Under the pieces are notes generated by a model. It did no database searches, was not told where the DNA came from, and saw only the letters and a list, made by a program, of their open reading frames with translations. DNA of 64,000 nt from Cephalopachus bancanus (lineage: Eukaryota; Chordata; Mammalia; Primates; Tarsiidae), in the NCBI GenBank assembly GCA_027257055.1, contig JAPVLO010000059.1:4030001-4094000 (forward strand), read 5' to 3'. The translations under genes and the position numbers were made by a program. This document shows positions 32,971 through 45,535 of this stretch, in pieces (position 1 is the first letter of the stretch; each line of letters begins with the position of its first letter).

Positions 32971-33649
32971 TTCAACTTTTCTAATAGAAGTTTCCATTGC
33001 TGATTTCTATGTAAACTCTTTTGCTTATTCAATGTTGGCAGCTAGCTCACAATTAAAAAATAATTACTGGGGCAGGGGTGCCAAACCAAACGCATGTATG
33101 TGTTGCTAGTTCACACCCCATGGCAGGCAAAAATCAAAGGTCTAGTTCTGCTGGGAAAGCTGTATCATCTGGATGAACCACAGATAGAGGTGAGAAGGAG
33201 CCACAGTGACCCAGAGGTCCTATGCTTATCTCGATGTCAGGATTTCAACATCCGGAAGAGCAAAAAACCTCCCAGTAACCAGGCAGCGCTGTTCCAGTGA
33301 ACCCTTCAGGAGACAGCTAGGTTACACCTGAAGCTCTGAGAAAAAGTTTGCAGCTCCCCACAGTGGGGAATGTCTCATTTTCACACTGTCAGCACTGTGG
33401 CTTGGAGCCATTGAAGGGGAGAGAGTGAATGTTTCTGGGACATCTCCCTGTCAGGTACTGTGCTTGGTGCTTAGCGGGTTGGGAGCAGTTTGTGAGCACA
33501 CAGCCTGTGCATCCCCGGGGCCCTGAGCTCAGAAGGGCCCATGTTGACCTGCGTACTCCTTCACACTTGATAGTCACCTTCTCAAAACTCTCGTCATTTT
33601 TGAAAAAATGACCCGTAATTTCATTTTGTGTCTGGCCCTGTAAATGACA

Positions 33650-33840
33650 TAGCCATGCATTACACAGTCTGCCTCCCCCTATCTTATTTAATCCTCATGA
33701 CTCTCCTGAGGGGTGAGTGTCATCATCTGTCTCCCTTTAATAAAGAAGGGACCCGAGGCTCAGAGGCGGGCAGTCATTTACCCAAAACCACACAGCTAGA
33801 AAAGCCTAAGTCAGATTTTGTGCCCAGTTCTGCCTGAGTC
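33650..33840 (-). repeat. MIR element
   Basis: Antisense MIR: cttatttaatcctcatgact, gacccgaggctcagaggc, ttacccaaaaccacacagc, tgtgcccagttctgcct. Confidence 0.8.
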
Positions 33841-34359
33841 TGGGGTGCAGGATTGCAGCCTCTTGGCACACTGCCTCCATTGCACTGAAACGTTTATGGA
33901 ATATTCTGGTCTCTGGAAGCCTGGGCATGGAAAAGGCTGCTGGGGTCAGAGGACACAGGGAGGAGGGTGTATTGCCAGCGAGTACAGCATGCTGTGTGTT
34001 CCTAGTAGTTCCCAGCAGTTTGCTGTTTTATGAGAGCCATGGATGGAGTCGAGCAGCAGGGCAAGCATTTCTTCTGAAGGACAGCAAGATGCATGATGCA
34101 GTCAGGGCAGACTTGGAGGTTCTAGGTCTTTACCAGCAATCTCATCACAGGCAGCCCCTCTGCTGATTGATGCCCACTCGTCTGAAGTGCTGTGTGACTG
34201 CCACTTCCACACTCAGATACCACATACTACAGACAGGAGGCTGATTCGGCAGACACCCAGGGAACACTTGCCCACTGTCTGCCAGGGCTGTGAGGATGGT
34301 GCCGATGAAGAGAGTGGTGATGGCGGTGGCAGTGATAAGTGATGCTGCTGCTGCTATGA

Positions 34360-34555
34360 TGGTGATAACAATAATCACAATAGCTAACATTAAGCAGATA
34401 CTTATGGGTACCAGGCAACATTCTACGTGTTTTATATGCACAAACTTGTTGAATCCTCATACCATTACAGTAGGCAACGTTATTTCCATTTACAGAGGAG
34501 AAAACTGAGGCACAGAATGGTTAGGTCAGATGTCCAGATTTGCATGCTAGTAGGA
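34360..34555 (-). repeat. MIR element
   Basis: Antisense MIR: ataatcacaatagctaacat, aatcctcataccattacag, cagaggagaaaactgaggca. Confidence 0.85.
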
Positions 34556-34689
34556 GGCAGAGCTTTATTACTGTTCTTCCGGACACAGAAGGAAATCAGC
34601 CCTGCCTGTGGGGTCCTATAGTAATACATGAGCAGTTGTAATTGAGTGTGATGTGTGCAGTGAGAGCAACACAAGAGGAAGATAATGTT

Positions 34690-34890
34690 TGTGGTACTCG
34701 ATGCCTGGCATCTACACTTTCAGGCATTTTACATGCATCTTCTCACTGGATGTCCCTGTGGTCCCATGAAGTAGGTGCTTTTCATCCCATTTTATAGGTG
34801 AAGGACTCCAGGCCCAGACTGGTTTAAGGTGTTGGTTAAAGGTCACACAGAAAGTGGTAGAGCCAGGACTTGAACCTGTAATTAATCTTT
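34690..34890 (-). repeat. MIR element
   Basis: Antisense MIR: ttttacatgcatcttctcac, tttataggtgaaggactcc, aaaggtcacacagaaagtgg, agccaggacttgaacctg. Confidence 0.85.
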
Positions 34891-36404
34891 ACTCTGCCCT
34901 TAAGAGACAGCACAGACTGAGGGCTTAGGGAGGCCTCACAGAGAAGGTAGCATCAGATTCAGGGTTGGGGGGGGGTCAATAAGAGCTTCCAGGGTCAGGA
35001 GGGGAAAGACACTCCCAGCAATGGGAACAACGGGCAAAGGCAGAGAGGTGGGTCCTCCACCCAGCATGGTCACTGATTGGGTGAGTGTGGCTGAACACAG
35101 TGGGGGCTGGGCGAAGCAGCAGGAGACGGCGCCAGGGTGGGATGGGAGGGCCCGGTCCTGAAGGGCCTTGCTCTTCCTGTGCAGGGGCTCAGGGCTGTCC
35201 TGAGGGCCATGAGGAACTCCTCAGCAGAGTGACAGGAACAGCTTTCACATGGCCACCTGGAAATGGGTCCAATTCCAGACTCCTGGAACCATGAAGACAA
35301 AGCAGTACTGTGAATTTGAAAGTGAAATCAACTTTCTTATGCCCACATGGAAAGTCAGTAGCGCTCTCACTTTTGCCTGGCCTGTATGTAAAAGACCCAA
35401 GCAAATCCAACTGCCTGCCACACGTCAGGTCGAAATGAAGCTGTTGTCAGAATAATTTCCTTAGGTCTCTCACTCTCACTGCAAGTGATTGCCAATGTGA
35501 GATCCCCACAGAAATCACCATTTGGGGACTGTCTGCAGCGGGATTTCAGAGAGTGTTCAGCACCCCCCTACCCAACCGCCCACAGTTATCACATAGTGCC
35601 ATGAAATGTTCAAAAGAGAAATGACTCAGTCATGAAAACGAAGTTTGAGCCCAGCTCTGACCCAGACTAGCTATGACTTCAAGACCCTTATCCTTTGGAC
35701 CTTCATTCTCTCCCCCATACTGGTGGTTCACTCTCTCTTTTCTGGGACCTGGACCTCTCTGAGAATCTGATGAAAACTCTGAACACTCACCTTGTGGAGG
35801 AGGAGAGAGGGACAGACCTTACTGCCAACCCAGAGATGTACATGTGTGATTTCACGAACAATGTAATGTACCATGGATCCTCACAACCAGATTGTCACTC
35901 CTAAGTCCCCCTTAAGGCCCAGAAATTCTGAAGGGGTCACTGTTTACTGGTTTTAGGATGGCAGAAATATCATGGAGCTGATATTTCCCATGATTGTTTG
36001 GGAATTTAAGTGTGAGGGACTACTTTGGCCAAGAGTCCTTTTCCATGGTTTAGGATGACTAGGACATGGCTTTTGCATTCTGTGTAGTAGTGTAGGCAGA
36101 ATCCTTTTCTGTAAGGAGGAAGGAAAGAAGGAAGACACTTGGATATCCCCCCAGTGCCCAAGGGCTTCCCAGGGTAGATACTGAGTTAATTGGGCATGTG
36201 GCCTATAATCAACCCTCCTGACATTTTTTCCATTAATAGGTCTTTGAGATCCCCCACTACCAGCCAGATAATTGCCTGGCTGGGCTGCTCCCTGCTGGGG
36301 CCCCACAAAATTATTCTCATGTGCAACTCTGGTTCCTCTGGCCAGTCACCAGAGCTTTGCAATAAAAGCATTATGTTGATGGAGAGGATGCCTGCCTGAT
36401 CCCT

Positions 36405-36850
36405 GGCTTAAAAGGCTGCAATAGCTTCTACTGCCCTTAGGACTAACGCCAGTTCCCTTAATTCAGCCTCCAAGGTCCTGGCTGATCTGCCTTCTAATTC
36501 TCCATCTTAGACCCCTCTCTCATCCTTGTACTCCCCCTGATTTAGTGCTCTCTGTCCAGAACACATGTCTTCCCCTGCCCTTGGCCTAACTCCATCGTTC
36601 TCAAAGCTTGCCCTAAACTTCATTTCCTCGGAGAGCTCTGGGGAGACCTGAGCTTGGATAGCTCTTCCCTGATAGCCCTTGTGCTTCCCCGGGTGCCACA
36701 TTCCCTGTATGCTAATTACTTGTGCCCACCCACCCCCCTTTAAAAGGTTCCTACCTCATGGGCAGAGTGGTGCTCCTGCCTGAGGTACCATCGCATCCCC
36801 ATCCCCTTGCACCATGCCCTGCACAGTAGAGGCTTGGCAAGCATCCATCT
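36405..36850 (+). repeat. L2 LINE 3' region
   Basis: Sense L2: aattcagcctccaaggtcct, gcttgccctaaacttcattt, gcacagtagaggcttggc, all in the L2 3'-end order. Confidence 0.7.
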
Positions 36851-38488
36851 CATGAAAAAATGGAACAGAGTCTTGAAAGAAATGAGCTGGCCTGCTAAGA
36901 AGGCCCTTTATAAACTGCGGAGTGCTCTGTGATGGTTTTTAATCCAAGTGTGCTCACCTGCTAGACTCTCATCTTACCTGGGAACTGGGGATAAATTGGG
37001 CCCCACTTGTTTCACAGGCCTGTGCCTGAAACAAAGGAGCCGATCCACATGGAGTACATTAGAGAAACTCAGTGAAACGCACCAGAACACACTTCTTCAT
37101 GACTGGGAGTCCTGTCTCTTTAAAAATCAGCTCCCAAGGCCTTCTTCCTCGCTCAGGCTACCTTCTCTCACCTGGAAACCCAGCCTGATTAGCTCTGCAT
37201 TTAGTCTTTCCTGCGGAAGGACACTTGGGACTAACTGAATGCCGACCTCGTTTTTTACAGAGCAGAAGGAATCCTTGCTGAGCTCGTCTGCCTGCAGCCA
37301 GCTTGGGGTTTCTCAAGAGGCTTCTCCTGGCGGTCATGGTTAACCTTTACTTCCTCACTGCCACCTCCCATGCCAACTCTGGGCACCGGTGCTCTCCCAG
37401 CCCCAGAACCTCACCTGAGATTCACTTGGGCCATGTGGCACCTTCCGGGCATCTTCTCCACAGTACAGAGAGAATAGATCTCCTGCCAGGCTCCTGGGGA
37501 CTTGTGAAGATTCTCGGGGCCTGGGGAGTGGAAAGAGGAGCTGCCTGGGTAACAGGTATTGGCTGGCCAGAGAGAATCCTGAACCATTTGGCAAGCCTTC
37601 CCTGTGAACCTCTAGACTGTGGCTGGTTTAGAAGTGGTTGTGCAGTGGAAGCAGGGTGAGGCATGGCTTCCTGCCTTCAGTTGTCTTAAAGCTTTTGGAA
37701 GGGTTGGGGAGGTGATGGGATCAAAGGCAAAGCTGGAGAAAAGACCTGAGGAAACACTGGTCCTCTGGGGATCCAGGCGGGGGGAGCTGATAGGCAGAAG
37801 CACTGGGGTGCTCCTGCTGGATGTGCTGCTCAGCCTTTGAGCCACCGGTGGAGATTCCAGGGTGACACCATTGCCCTAGCTTGAGTCCTACGCCACCCTT
37901 GGCCAGGAGAGTGGGAGCCCCATGCTCAAAGGTTGGTCCACCACAACTGTGTCTATTAGGGCCAGATGGTTCCACAAAGCAGACTCAGTGTAGTTACTGC
38001 AGGAAAGGGGAATGGATGCCCAGCAGCAAATAATAGCCGTCCTAGACCCAGCCAGTTTTCCTGGTTATCCATCCTCCTGCCCTCGCACTAGGGAACCTGA
38101 GTGGCTTTCAGATGTCCTTTCCATCCCTTCTCCTTTCAGAGCTTCGAGCACTTGTCCTCTGCATACAAAAGCTCCTCTGATTTGGTTGTGTTCTTGGAGT
38201 AAGGCTGGATGTGTCCTCTGCACAGCTCCCTTTAGAAATATCGTGAACTCCCTCTGCAAATCCATCCCACTGATGCAAAATGCAGCCCACAGAAGAGGCC
38301 CTGTGTGGGATGGGACGGGGTAGGAAATGGTGAGGGCTGCAGATTGCCCTACTTGTCCTGGGGCAGCCCAGAGCAAGTGGCCCAGTTCTCCAGAAACCAC
38401 ACAGAACAGGAGCAGAACTCTGCATCACGCTCCAGGGCTTCATCTCTGCTAAACTCTGTCCTCTAACTGGGATGATTTCTCTCTGCAG

Positions 38489-38492
38489 CAGA
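38489..38492 (+). promoter_or_regulatory. PTPRG: Tandem NAGNAG 3' splice site
   Basis: The acceptor reads ctctgcagcag followed by aaaagaac. Splicing after the first cag gives codons GCA GAA AAG; splicing after the second gives GAA AAG. The products differ by one Ala just outside the transmembrane helix. Both are in frame. Which site dominates cannot be told from sequence. Confidence 0.8.
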
Positions 38493-38621
38493 AAAGAACA
38501 CCTCTGGAATGATAAGCCGCCCTGCTCCAGGGAGGATGGAGTGGATCATCCCTCTGATTGTGGTATCAGCCTTGACCTTCGTGTGCCTCATCCTTCTCAT
38601 TGCTGTGCTCGTTTACTGGAG
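38489..38621 (+). CDS. PTPRG: PTPRG exon: transmembrane segment
   Basis: This 133-bp exon encodes the membrane-proximal ectodomain, the single transmembrane helix and its stop-transfer residue. It begins (g)[30 protein letters not shown], then about 25 hydrophobic residues ([12 protein letters not shown] then [13 protein letters not shown]) ending at the first two bases of an Arg codon. NTS is a sequon just outside the membrane. The donor is gtgagt at 38622. The acceptor is a tandem NAGNAG (tgcagcag): use of the second AG would start the exon at 38492, delete only Ala and keep the frame. Entry phase 1 and exit phase 2, so whole-exon skipping would shift the frame. Confidence 0.96.
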
Positions 38622-38949
38622 GTGAGTGAGCCAGGTGGACTTAGGGGCTGGTGCTGGCCGGGTTTTGCTCACTGGGGAGGGGAGGCTTCTGCCTCCAGGC
38701 AGGTGAGGCAGCTTGAATACTTCCAGTGTCACCACCAGGGAGACTCCCCTATCTCTGGAAAAGACAGCAGGCCAGGGCCACTTTTGAGATCAAGGCACTT
38801 TAATGGTAAGCTTCTAGGATTCAGTACTGAAGACCTTAAAATGTTCTCCATACCTTCTGCTGAAAATTAAATTGGGTGATGGGAAGACATTGGGCATACT
38901 AGGTGGCCTGAGAAACAGGTGTCATATTTTCATCTTGTCCCCTTTTTTC

Positions 38950-40130
38950 CACTCACACGATTAATTTTGAGCCCCTGCTATATACCAGTCTTCTAGGCAC
39001 TGGTGATAAAAAGTTGAGCAAAACATAAAAACCCGTGCTCTTATGGAGCTTACATTTTAGTGGGGGAGGCAGATATTTAAGCAAATAACTAAAACATGTA
39101 ATTTCTTTCTTTCTTTCTTTCTTTCTTTTTTGAGTTGGAGTCTCATTCCATCATCCAGGCTGGAGTGCAGTAGCACACTCAATGTCACCCCAGTGTTGAT
39201 TCACTGGGCTCAGGCGATCCTTCTGCCTCAGCCTTCCAAGTACCCAGAACTATAGGTGCATGCTACCATGCCCAGCTAATTTTTTTTTTAATTGTAGAAA
39301 TGAGGTCTCGCCAAGTTGCCCAGGCTGTTTTTAAACCTGTGGGCTCAGCAAATCCCCTCACCTCAGCCTCCCAAAGTGCTGGAATTACAGGCTTGAGCCA
39401 CTGTGCCCAGCCTGTAATTTCTAAGATGGTGTTAAGAATGTCAAGGAGAAAACTAAATCTGGAAAGAGGCAGGGCATGCAGGGGCATAGGGTGAGTGTTC
39501 AGAGTGGTCAGGGAAGGCCTAACTGGGAAATGATACTTGAGCAAAGACCTGAAGGAGAGGGAACCAAACAGGCTCCCTCTGAAGCAAGTTCCAAGTGGAC
39601 GAAGCAGCACGTGCAAAGACCATGAGGCAGGAGCATGCCTGGCATGTTTCAGGAGCAGCCAGGAGGTCATTGTGGCTGAGCACATGTGCACAGAGTGTGT
39701 GTCAGTAGAAGAGAGTGTCAGGAGGAAGCAGGGCAGAGGGTGATGGGGACACATGCAGCCTTGTGGGCCATTGTTAACTCGTTGCCTTTCACACTAAGAT
39801 GGATAGGGTTTGGTGCAGAGGAGAGTTGTGATTTGATTTCAGGGTTACTTGGCTGCTGTGTTAAACACAGACTGAAGAGGACCAAGGGCAGAAGCAGAGA
39901 CCACCAGAGAGACCCCTGAACTAGTTCAAGAAGGATGTGACTGAGGCTCAGATGAGAGTAGCAGAGCAGGTGGTGAGAATTCACTGGGTGTAGATCCGTT
40001 TTGAAGGTGGGAGCGGTAGAATCTGCTAATAGATTGGCTGTGTGTCCTTGGGTCTGTTCTCAACTGGCTGGAACAAGGGGAATAAGGAAAAGGGTCGACT
40101 CAAGCTTTCCCAGGTGTCTGACAATAATTG
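38950..40130 (+). repeat. Old LINE-like repeat, split by an Alu
   Basis: Long colinear ancient repeat: tataccagtcttctaggcac, gagcttacattttagtggg, then after the Alu tgagcaaagacctgaagg, gcacgtgcaaagaccatgag, ttgtgggccattgttaac, ttgaaggtgggagcggtag. The same order appears near 23.7, 34.9 and 42.3 kb. Family not named. Confidence 0.6.
39107..39412 (-). repeat. Alu element
   Basis: Antisense Alu with (TTTC)n tail, flanked by the 10-bp target duplication tgtaatttct at 39097-39106 and 39413-39422. Confidence 0.95.
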
Positions 40131-42289
40131 TAGGACCCTTAGTGCTACAGGCCAGGTCAGTTATGAAAGACATTGTGTTTGGGGAAGACATGGAAACACT
40201 AGGCTCACCTCCATGTCATCCTTTCCCCAGGAAAAAGCGGTTTGCAAACATATTTGTTTGGAGCCCATTGGTAAATTGGAGGCCACCTAATGTGAGTTTA
40301 ACTGAGCATGTATAGTAATGAAGGTCTGCATGCACAAGGCTCTGCATGGTGCTGTGTGGTTTTAGTTTCAGACTCACCCCACAGGGGAGCAGAGAGATCC
40401 CACAGCTGCCCCAGGCTGGGCGAACCTACGATAGCAATTCTAGCATAAAGAAGCACCTTGCGCCTGCAACTCGGGCCTGTTTCTGACTGGCTCACCTTGG
40501 GTCCTCTGCCCACCCCTAACTAGATCACTATGACCAAGAAGGACCATAGACTGAGCAGGCATAGACACCAGGCCAGCTACACACAAGTGTATACTACAGG
40601 CTTTTTGTAAAACAGGGCTGTGTAATATAGTAAAGGCAGAATACTTCCATTCAAGGTGTATTTTTCCCTTTAGAAGAAGACAGCTGTTTATACTGAAAAA
40701 CTCAGTGAGTCCAAATGGAAACTATGTATTGAATAATATATTAATAGTTCAAGTCTAAAATATTTTTATATTTATTATATGTGTGTGTGTATATACGTGT
40801 ATATTTTCAGAAGCTTGGTTTAAAGTAACCAGAGCTTTTTTCATCAGTAGAGTCTGGTTTTAAGCTTTTCCAAATTCTTACTCCAACAGCACAAAATGAG
40901 CGTGAAGAAGAAAATTCTGCAGCAAGGAAAATAAAATTGAATTAGTGTTAGGATGGATGAGTTGGCCAAATATAAAGCCTAGCAGGGACAAGGACCTTTT
41001 TTCGGTCCACCTTTTTTATTATTATGAATGTGAAAGAAGGAAACATCGGGGAGGCACACAGAAAATGGGCAAATACAGAAGAGATGTGTGTTTCCCTTTG
41101 GCAATGCAGTTTTGACGCTCGAACAGTAGCACTTCTCTTCACCTTTTGAGGCACAGTGAGAGTGGATGATTGTCAAACAGACTCGACATAAGTAGAGCAT
41201 TGAAGCAGATCAGAACCTTCTGGATCATTTCCTCAGGTGATAGGCCTGGTACCTGGGGGTTCAAACCAGCCCACTGTGGTAGCAGTTTCTACCACAACCA
41301 AAGACTGATCCTTTGCAGCTACTGTTCTGGTTTTTGAATGTGTTCATTTGGAGTTGTTGACACTGCAATTTAATAGGTTCATGAAATACTGGAAAACTTA
41401 ACCCAAGGTCTCTGAATATTGTCTCTCCAAGTCTCCCACTGTACAATGGTGTTAGTGCTTGCTGATGTTCAGGGAGCCCTTTTTGAACGCCTGGGACTAT
41501 GCCAAGCCCTTGGGTGGCACCATCTTATGTGATTCTCATGACAAATCTTTGTGGTAGGAACTACTACTATTCTTTCTTTGATCTACTTTCTTTGACCAGG
41601 GAAGAGAAAGAAATTCACATTTGTTGAATGCCTGCTGTGGGCCAAATGCTGTGTAATATTATCATCTACTGTGTTGATTGCAATTGACAAAATCCACTTC
41701 AAAATGCTTTAAGCACAAGGGAAAAATTAAAAACACTTGTTGATTCATGGGACTGTACAGTTCAGGAGCATCAGGCTTGGCTGGATTTAGAAGATGGAAC
41801 AAGGACGTCAGGGCTTGGCTGGTCTGGTCTTGTCTATCTCTCTTGCTCTCAGTCTCTGGGATCCACTCTCCCTGTGTCTTCTCTCTCAGGCAGGCCCTCT
41901 TCCTGTTTGCACTTACACGTCTCCATTCCAACAGAGAGGGGATCTCTTTTCTCTAATAGTTCTACTTAAGTCCCAACATGCTGTCTCTTATGACTGGTTT
42001 AGGTCATTTGTCCAACCCCAGAGTCTTTTAGTGGCCAGAGAGATGAAATACTCCTTGTTGGGCCCGGGTCTTTTCTTTAACTCTGGAGCCCAGAAGTAGG
42101 ATCAGTGCCATTGCCATTAAAACAGTAGAATGACACCAGACGAGGGGTGGTTTCCCAAAGGACCATCAAGGCCCAGAAAAGCGACTAGTTAAGAAGGTTC
42201 CGCTGAATAGTATGTTACTTAAGAAATGATAATGCTATTTCTATGTGCATTGGACCCCTTTGCAGCTTTCTGCAATTTATCAGTGCTCA

Positions 42290-42790
42290 CATCATTCCTG
42301 CCATACCTCGTCCTGGGCCTGGAGATTCAGGGATGAGATCTGTTGGCCCTCACGGTCCACTGGATGGTACAGATGAGTAAATATAGTTGAGTATGGGGAA
42401 TGTTTGGAGAAGAGTAAACCCAAATTGCTGTGATAGCACACAGGCAGGACATTAGCCCAGGCCGGAAGAGGGGCTGGAAAGCTCCTGGGAAGAGCTGATG
42501 TCCAAGCTGTGTCTTGAAGCCAGGTGAAGAGGATGTGGAGGAATGAGGCCGGAGAGAAAGTCTGGCCCTACCATAAACCGGTTACATGGGATTCAGTGTC
42601 ACTGGAGCAGTGTGTGGGAGCAGAGTGTGGGGACAGCAAGGGCCAGATCATGCAGGTCTGAGATGCCAGCTGAGGGGAGCTGTGCTTTACCCTGAGGATG
42701 CTAGAAAGGCATTGAAGGAGCCAAAGCCGCAGGAGGACAAGATCAGAAAGAGGCACTAGTGTGTCCAGACACTGTGACATGGCTCAGAAC
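42290..42790 (+). repeat. Old LINE-like repeat, second copy
   Basis: ctgatgtccaagctgtgtct, gggccagatcatgcagg and ttaccctgaggatgctag parallel the 39.4-39.8 kb copy. Confidence 0.45.
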
Positions 42791-42997
42791 CACATAGCCC
42801 AGATTTGGGGCCACACTTAACCACACTCTACCTGTGCAGCTATGGGGCATGTATTCCTAACAGGGGTGCTATCATTCCTCAAGAGGTAGAAATTGGTTCT
42901 GGGAAAATTTTTTTAAAGTACTCATTTTGTATATAAAGCACAGATGTACATATAGTGCGTATACAGATATACTGTGTACTCGTGGTATTAAAATTGC

Positions 42998-43128
42998 ATG
43001 GGACCAGGCACAGTGGTAAATATCTATAGTCCCAGCTACTCAGGAGGCTAAAGTGGAAGGATCACTTTAGTGTAGGAGTTCAAGGCCAGCCTGGGCAACA
43101 TAGCAAGACCCTGTCTCAAAAAGGAAAA
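42998..43128 (+). repeat. Alu monomer (right-arm type)
   Basis: accaggcacagtggtaaa, atagtcccagctactcagg, caagaccctgtctcaaaaag: a single arm without its partner. Confidence 0.8.
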
Positions 43129-43221
43129 AAAATGAATTGCATTTGGAGTGGGCAATTAGGAAAAACGTCTGTAAAGGTCCCTTAGAGGAAGTGCTGGTGA
43201 AAAGCAGGTTGAGAAACACTG

Positions 43222-43370
43222 TCTTAGACAAAAGACTTCTCCACTGGCTTCAGTTTCTTCATCTGCAAAATAGAGTCAAGAAATGGGACTTGGAGTTCAT
43301 ATGAGGATTCAGTGCAAGCTATGGGGAAGTGACTAGCATGGTGCCTGACACACATGGGAATGTGCAGACA
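43222..43370 (+). repeat. MIR remnant
   Basis: cttcagtttcttcatctgc, aaaatagagtcaagaaatgg and tggtgcctgacacacatggg follow sense MIR. Confidence 0.65.
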
Positions 43371-45374
43371 TTAGTTGGAGTGTTAGTCCAGATCTGATTT
43401 TAGGAAAAAATAGAAATTTAACTCTGGGTCCTGGTGTGCTTGAAAAGAAGTTGTTTTTTAGTAAGAAAATCCAGTGTATAGAGCTAAATGAAAGTTGTCT
43501 CTTAAATATCATCACATTGTGTAGCCGTATACAATTTCCAATCATATGTCCATTGCACAAAGCATACTTGAAAATAACTTTTGGAATTTCTTTCTAGAGT
43601 TCATTCTTTTGAAGGATTTCAGTTGTGCAAAGTATTTATCCTAGAAATAGCTAAAAGTCATCTGTTTGGAGCTAAATATAGCATAAATGTAGGCTAACCA
43701 ACTGAGCAGAACCACTTTGGGCCAAAAAAGGAAAGGAGTGACCATAAAGTTAATTAAATTGGTTTGGGTGATGTTCCTAATCAGCCTGAAGGCAGTGCCA
43801 GAGGAGGACATCCCTAAGTAATTGGGTTAAAGACATGACCCCATTCCCACCCCTCACCCCGGGAACCAACTCTGAAGCCCAGTAGCCAGCCTTAGTAATT
43901 CCAGCTTGATGATGGTATTAGAGTAAGCTTCAATGGCTGCTGTAGCAGACTTACCCCCGCACCCTACTGGCTTAATGATACATGAAGGTTTATTTCTTAC
44001 CCACGTCAAATCTGATAGGATTGGGCAATCCTCCTCCACCTGTGGCTCCTCTTTCTGGAACACATGTCTTCCAAATTGCTGCAGCAGAGATAGAGAAATT
44101 GAAGAGCTATCCAACTTTCAATTGCTTGACCCGGAAGCGGAACCCTTTCACTCCTCCACTCACTGCTGGTCACAAAGGGTCATTTAGCTCCAAAGACAGA
44201 GATAAAGCAGGGGATCATGTGGGTTTTTGTGAAACACTGCCACAAGCATCATTGGGTTATGCAGATGCTTCTTGAAAGGGACAACTTTGGAGACTAATCA
44301 TTAGTCTCTTTACTTCAAATTTGGCTGAAACTAAAAGAAATATGGGCAGAAACCTCAGTTGTCTGTATATCTGCGGGACCTCGGATATGAGGAGTTCTGT
44401 TGGGGACTATTTGAACAGTATTTCTACAAGGCAGCAACATGGATCTTTAGGGAAGAATTTATTCTAAAATGTTGTTAGCTGAGATGTTACAGGAAGGATG
44501 CTACAGTTCTCCCTTGAATGTTTCTTGCAAAGGTCTGCCTTGAAAAGCTGTAAGAACCAAAATCCGTAACCATGCAGAAGTTGCTATGAAGTTAGGAAGA
44601 AATGTATACAAAGTGATTTTGGACAACAGGCAGGGTTGTGGGGCAGATGACAAAAATAAAATCAACTGACTGTTACAGCTTGCCTCCTTTTGTAATGGCG
44701 TCCTGTTGTGTGCCTTATAAATATTATAGTCCATGTCAGCCGGCAGTGGCCCAGAGCTATTGCAAATGAGAGAGAAGAAATCAGCTCAGTAATTTTTGAA
44801 GCGTGCCATTTTGACCTTACTACTTAAGATGGCAGCTCAACACACCTTTGGAATTACTATAGTTGGAAAGCACATTCCAAGAGCTCCGTATCCTCTGCCT
44901 TGCCGAGACAAGCTGTTTGCATGGCATTCATGTGCTGACGTTCCTGAAAAGATTGGAGCAGCACAGCTGCCGCCACTCAGAAGACGAGAATTTTTGGAAG
45001 GTTTCTTTTTGGTTTGCATACTTTGAGGTTAATACTGGGAGAGGAGCTACATGCCGGGTGGTCAGTCACTGTGCTGGGGTATGCAACTGGTTTCTCATCT
45101 GGGCTGTAGGATAGCGTAGCTACTTGTGAGCAAGCTGTTGGTGTCCTCTCAGAATTGTGAGTATCACAAAAAATATTTTGAATTTGCTTTTTCTGTAATC
45201 CTGAGGAAAGTTGATTTGAAGGTAGCTCTTTGTCTGATGAACAGTCACACCCCTGAAATGACTTTGTATATCTTAAGATCAGTATAACCAAGAACCTTTT
45301 CTTGAATATTAACCATACCAGACATGTGCTCAGAAGATAACATCCCCGCCTAATCAGCATACAAATCCTGAGAA

Positions 45375-45535
45375 ATAATTGGTATTATTATGTTCATTTT
45401 GCAGATCAGAAAACTGAGGCTTAGTAAGATCAGATAACGTGCCCAAGTCACAGTGTTTATTTTTGGTAGCTCTGAGATTTGAACCCAGCCAACTTGATTT
45501 CATAGCCCACTGTCTTAACCAGTACAGTATCTTGC
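45375..45535 (-). repeat. MIR element
   Basis: ttgcagatcagaaaactgag, aacgtgcccaagtcacagtg, tttgaacccagccaacttg and cactgtcttaaccagtac: antisense MIR. Confidence 0.8.
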
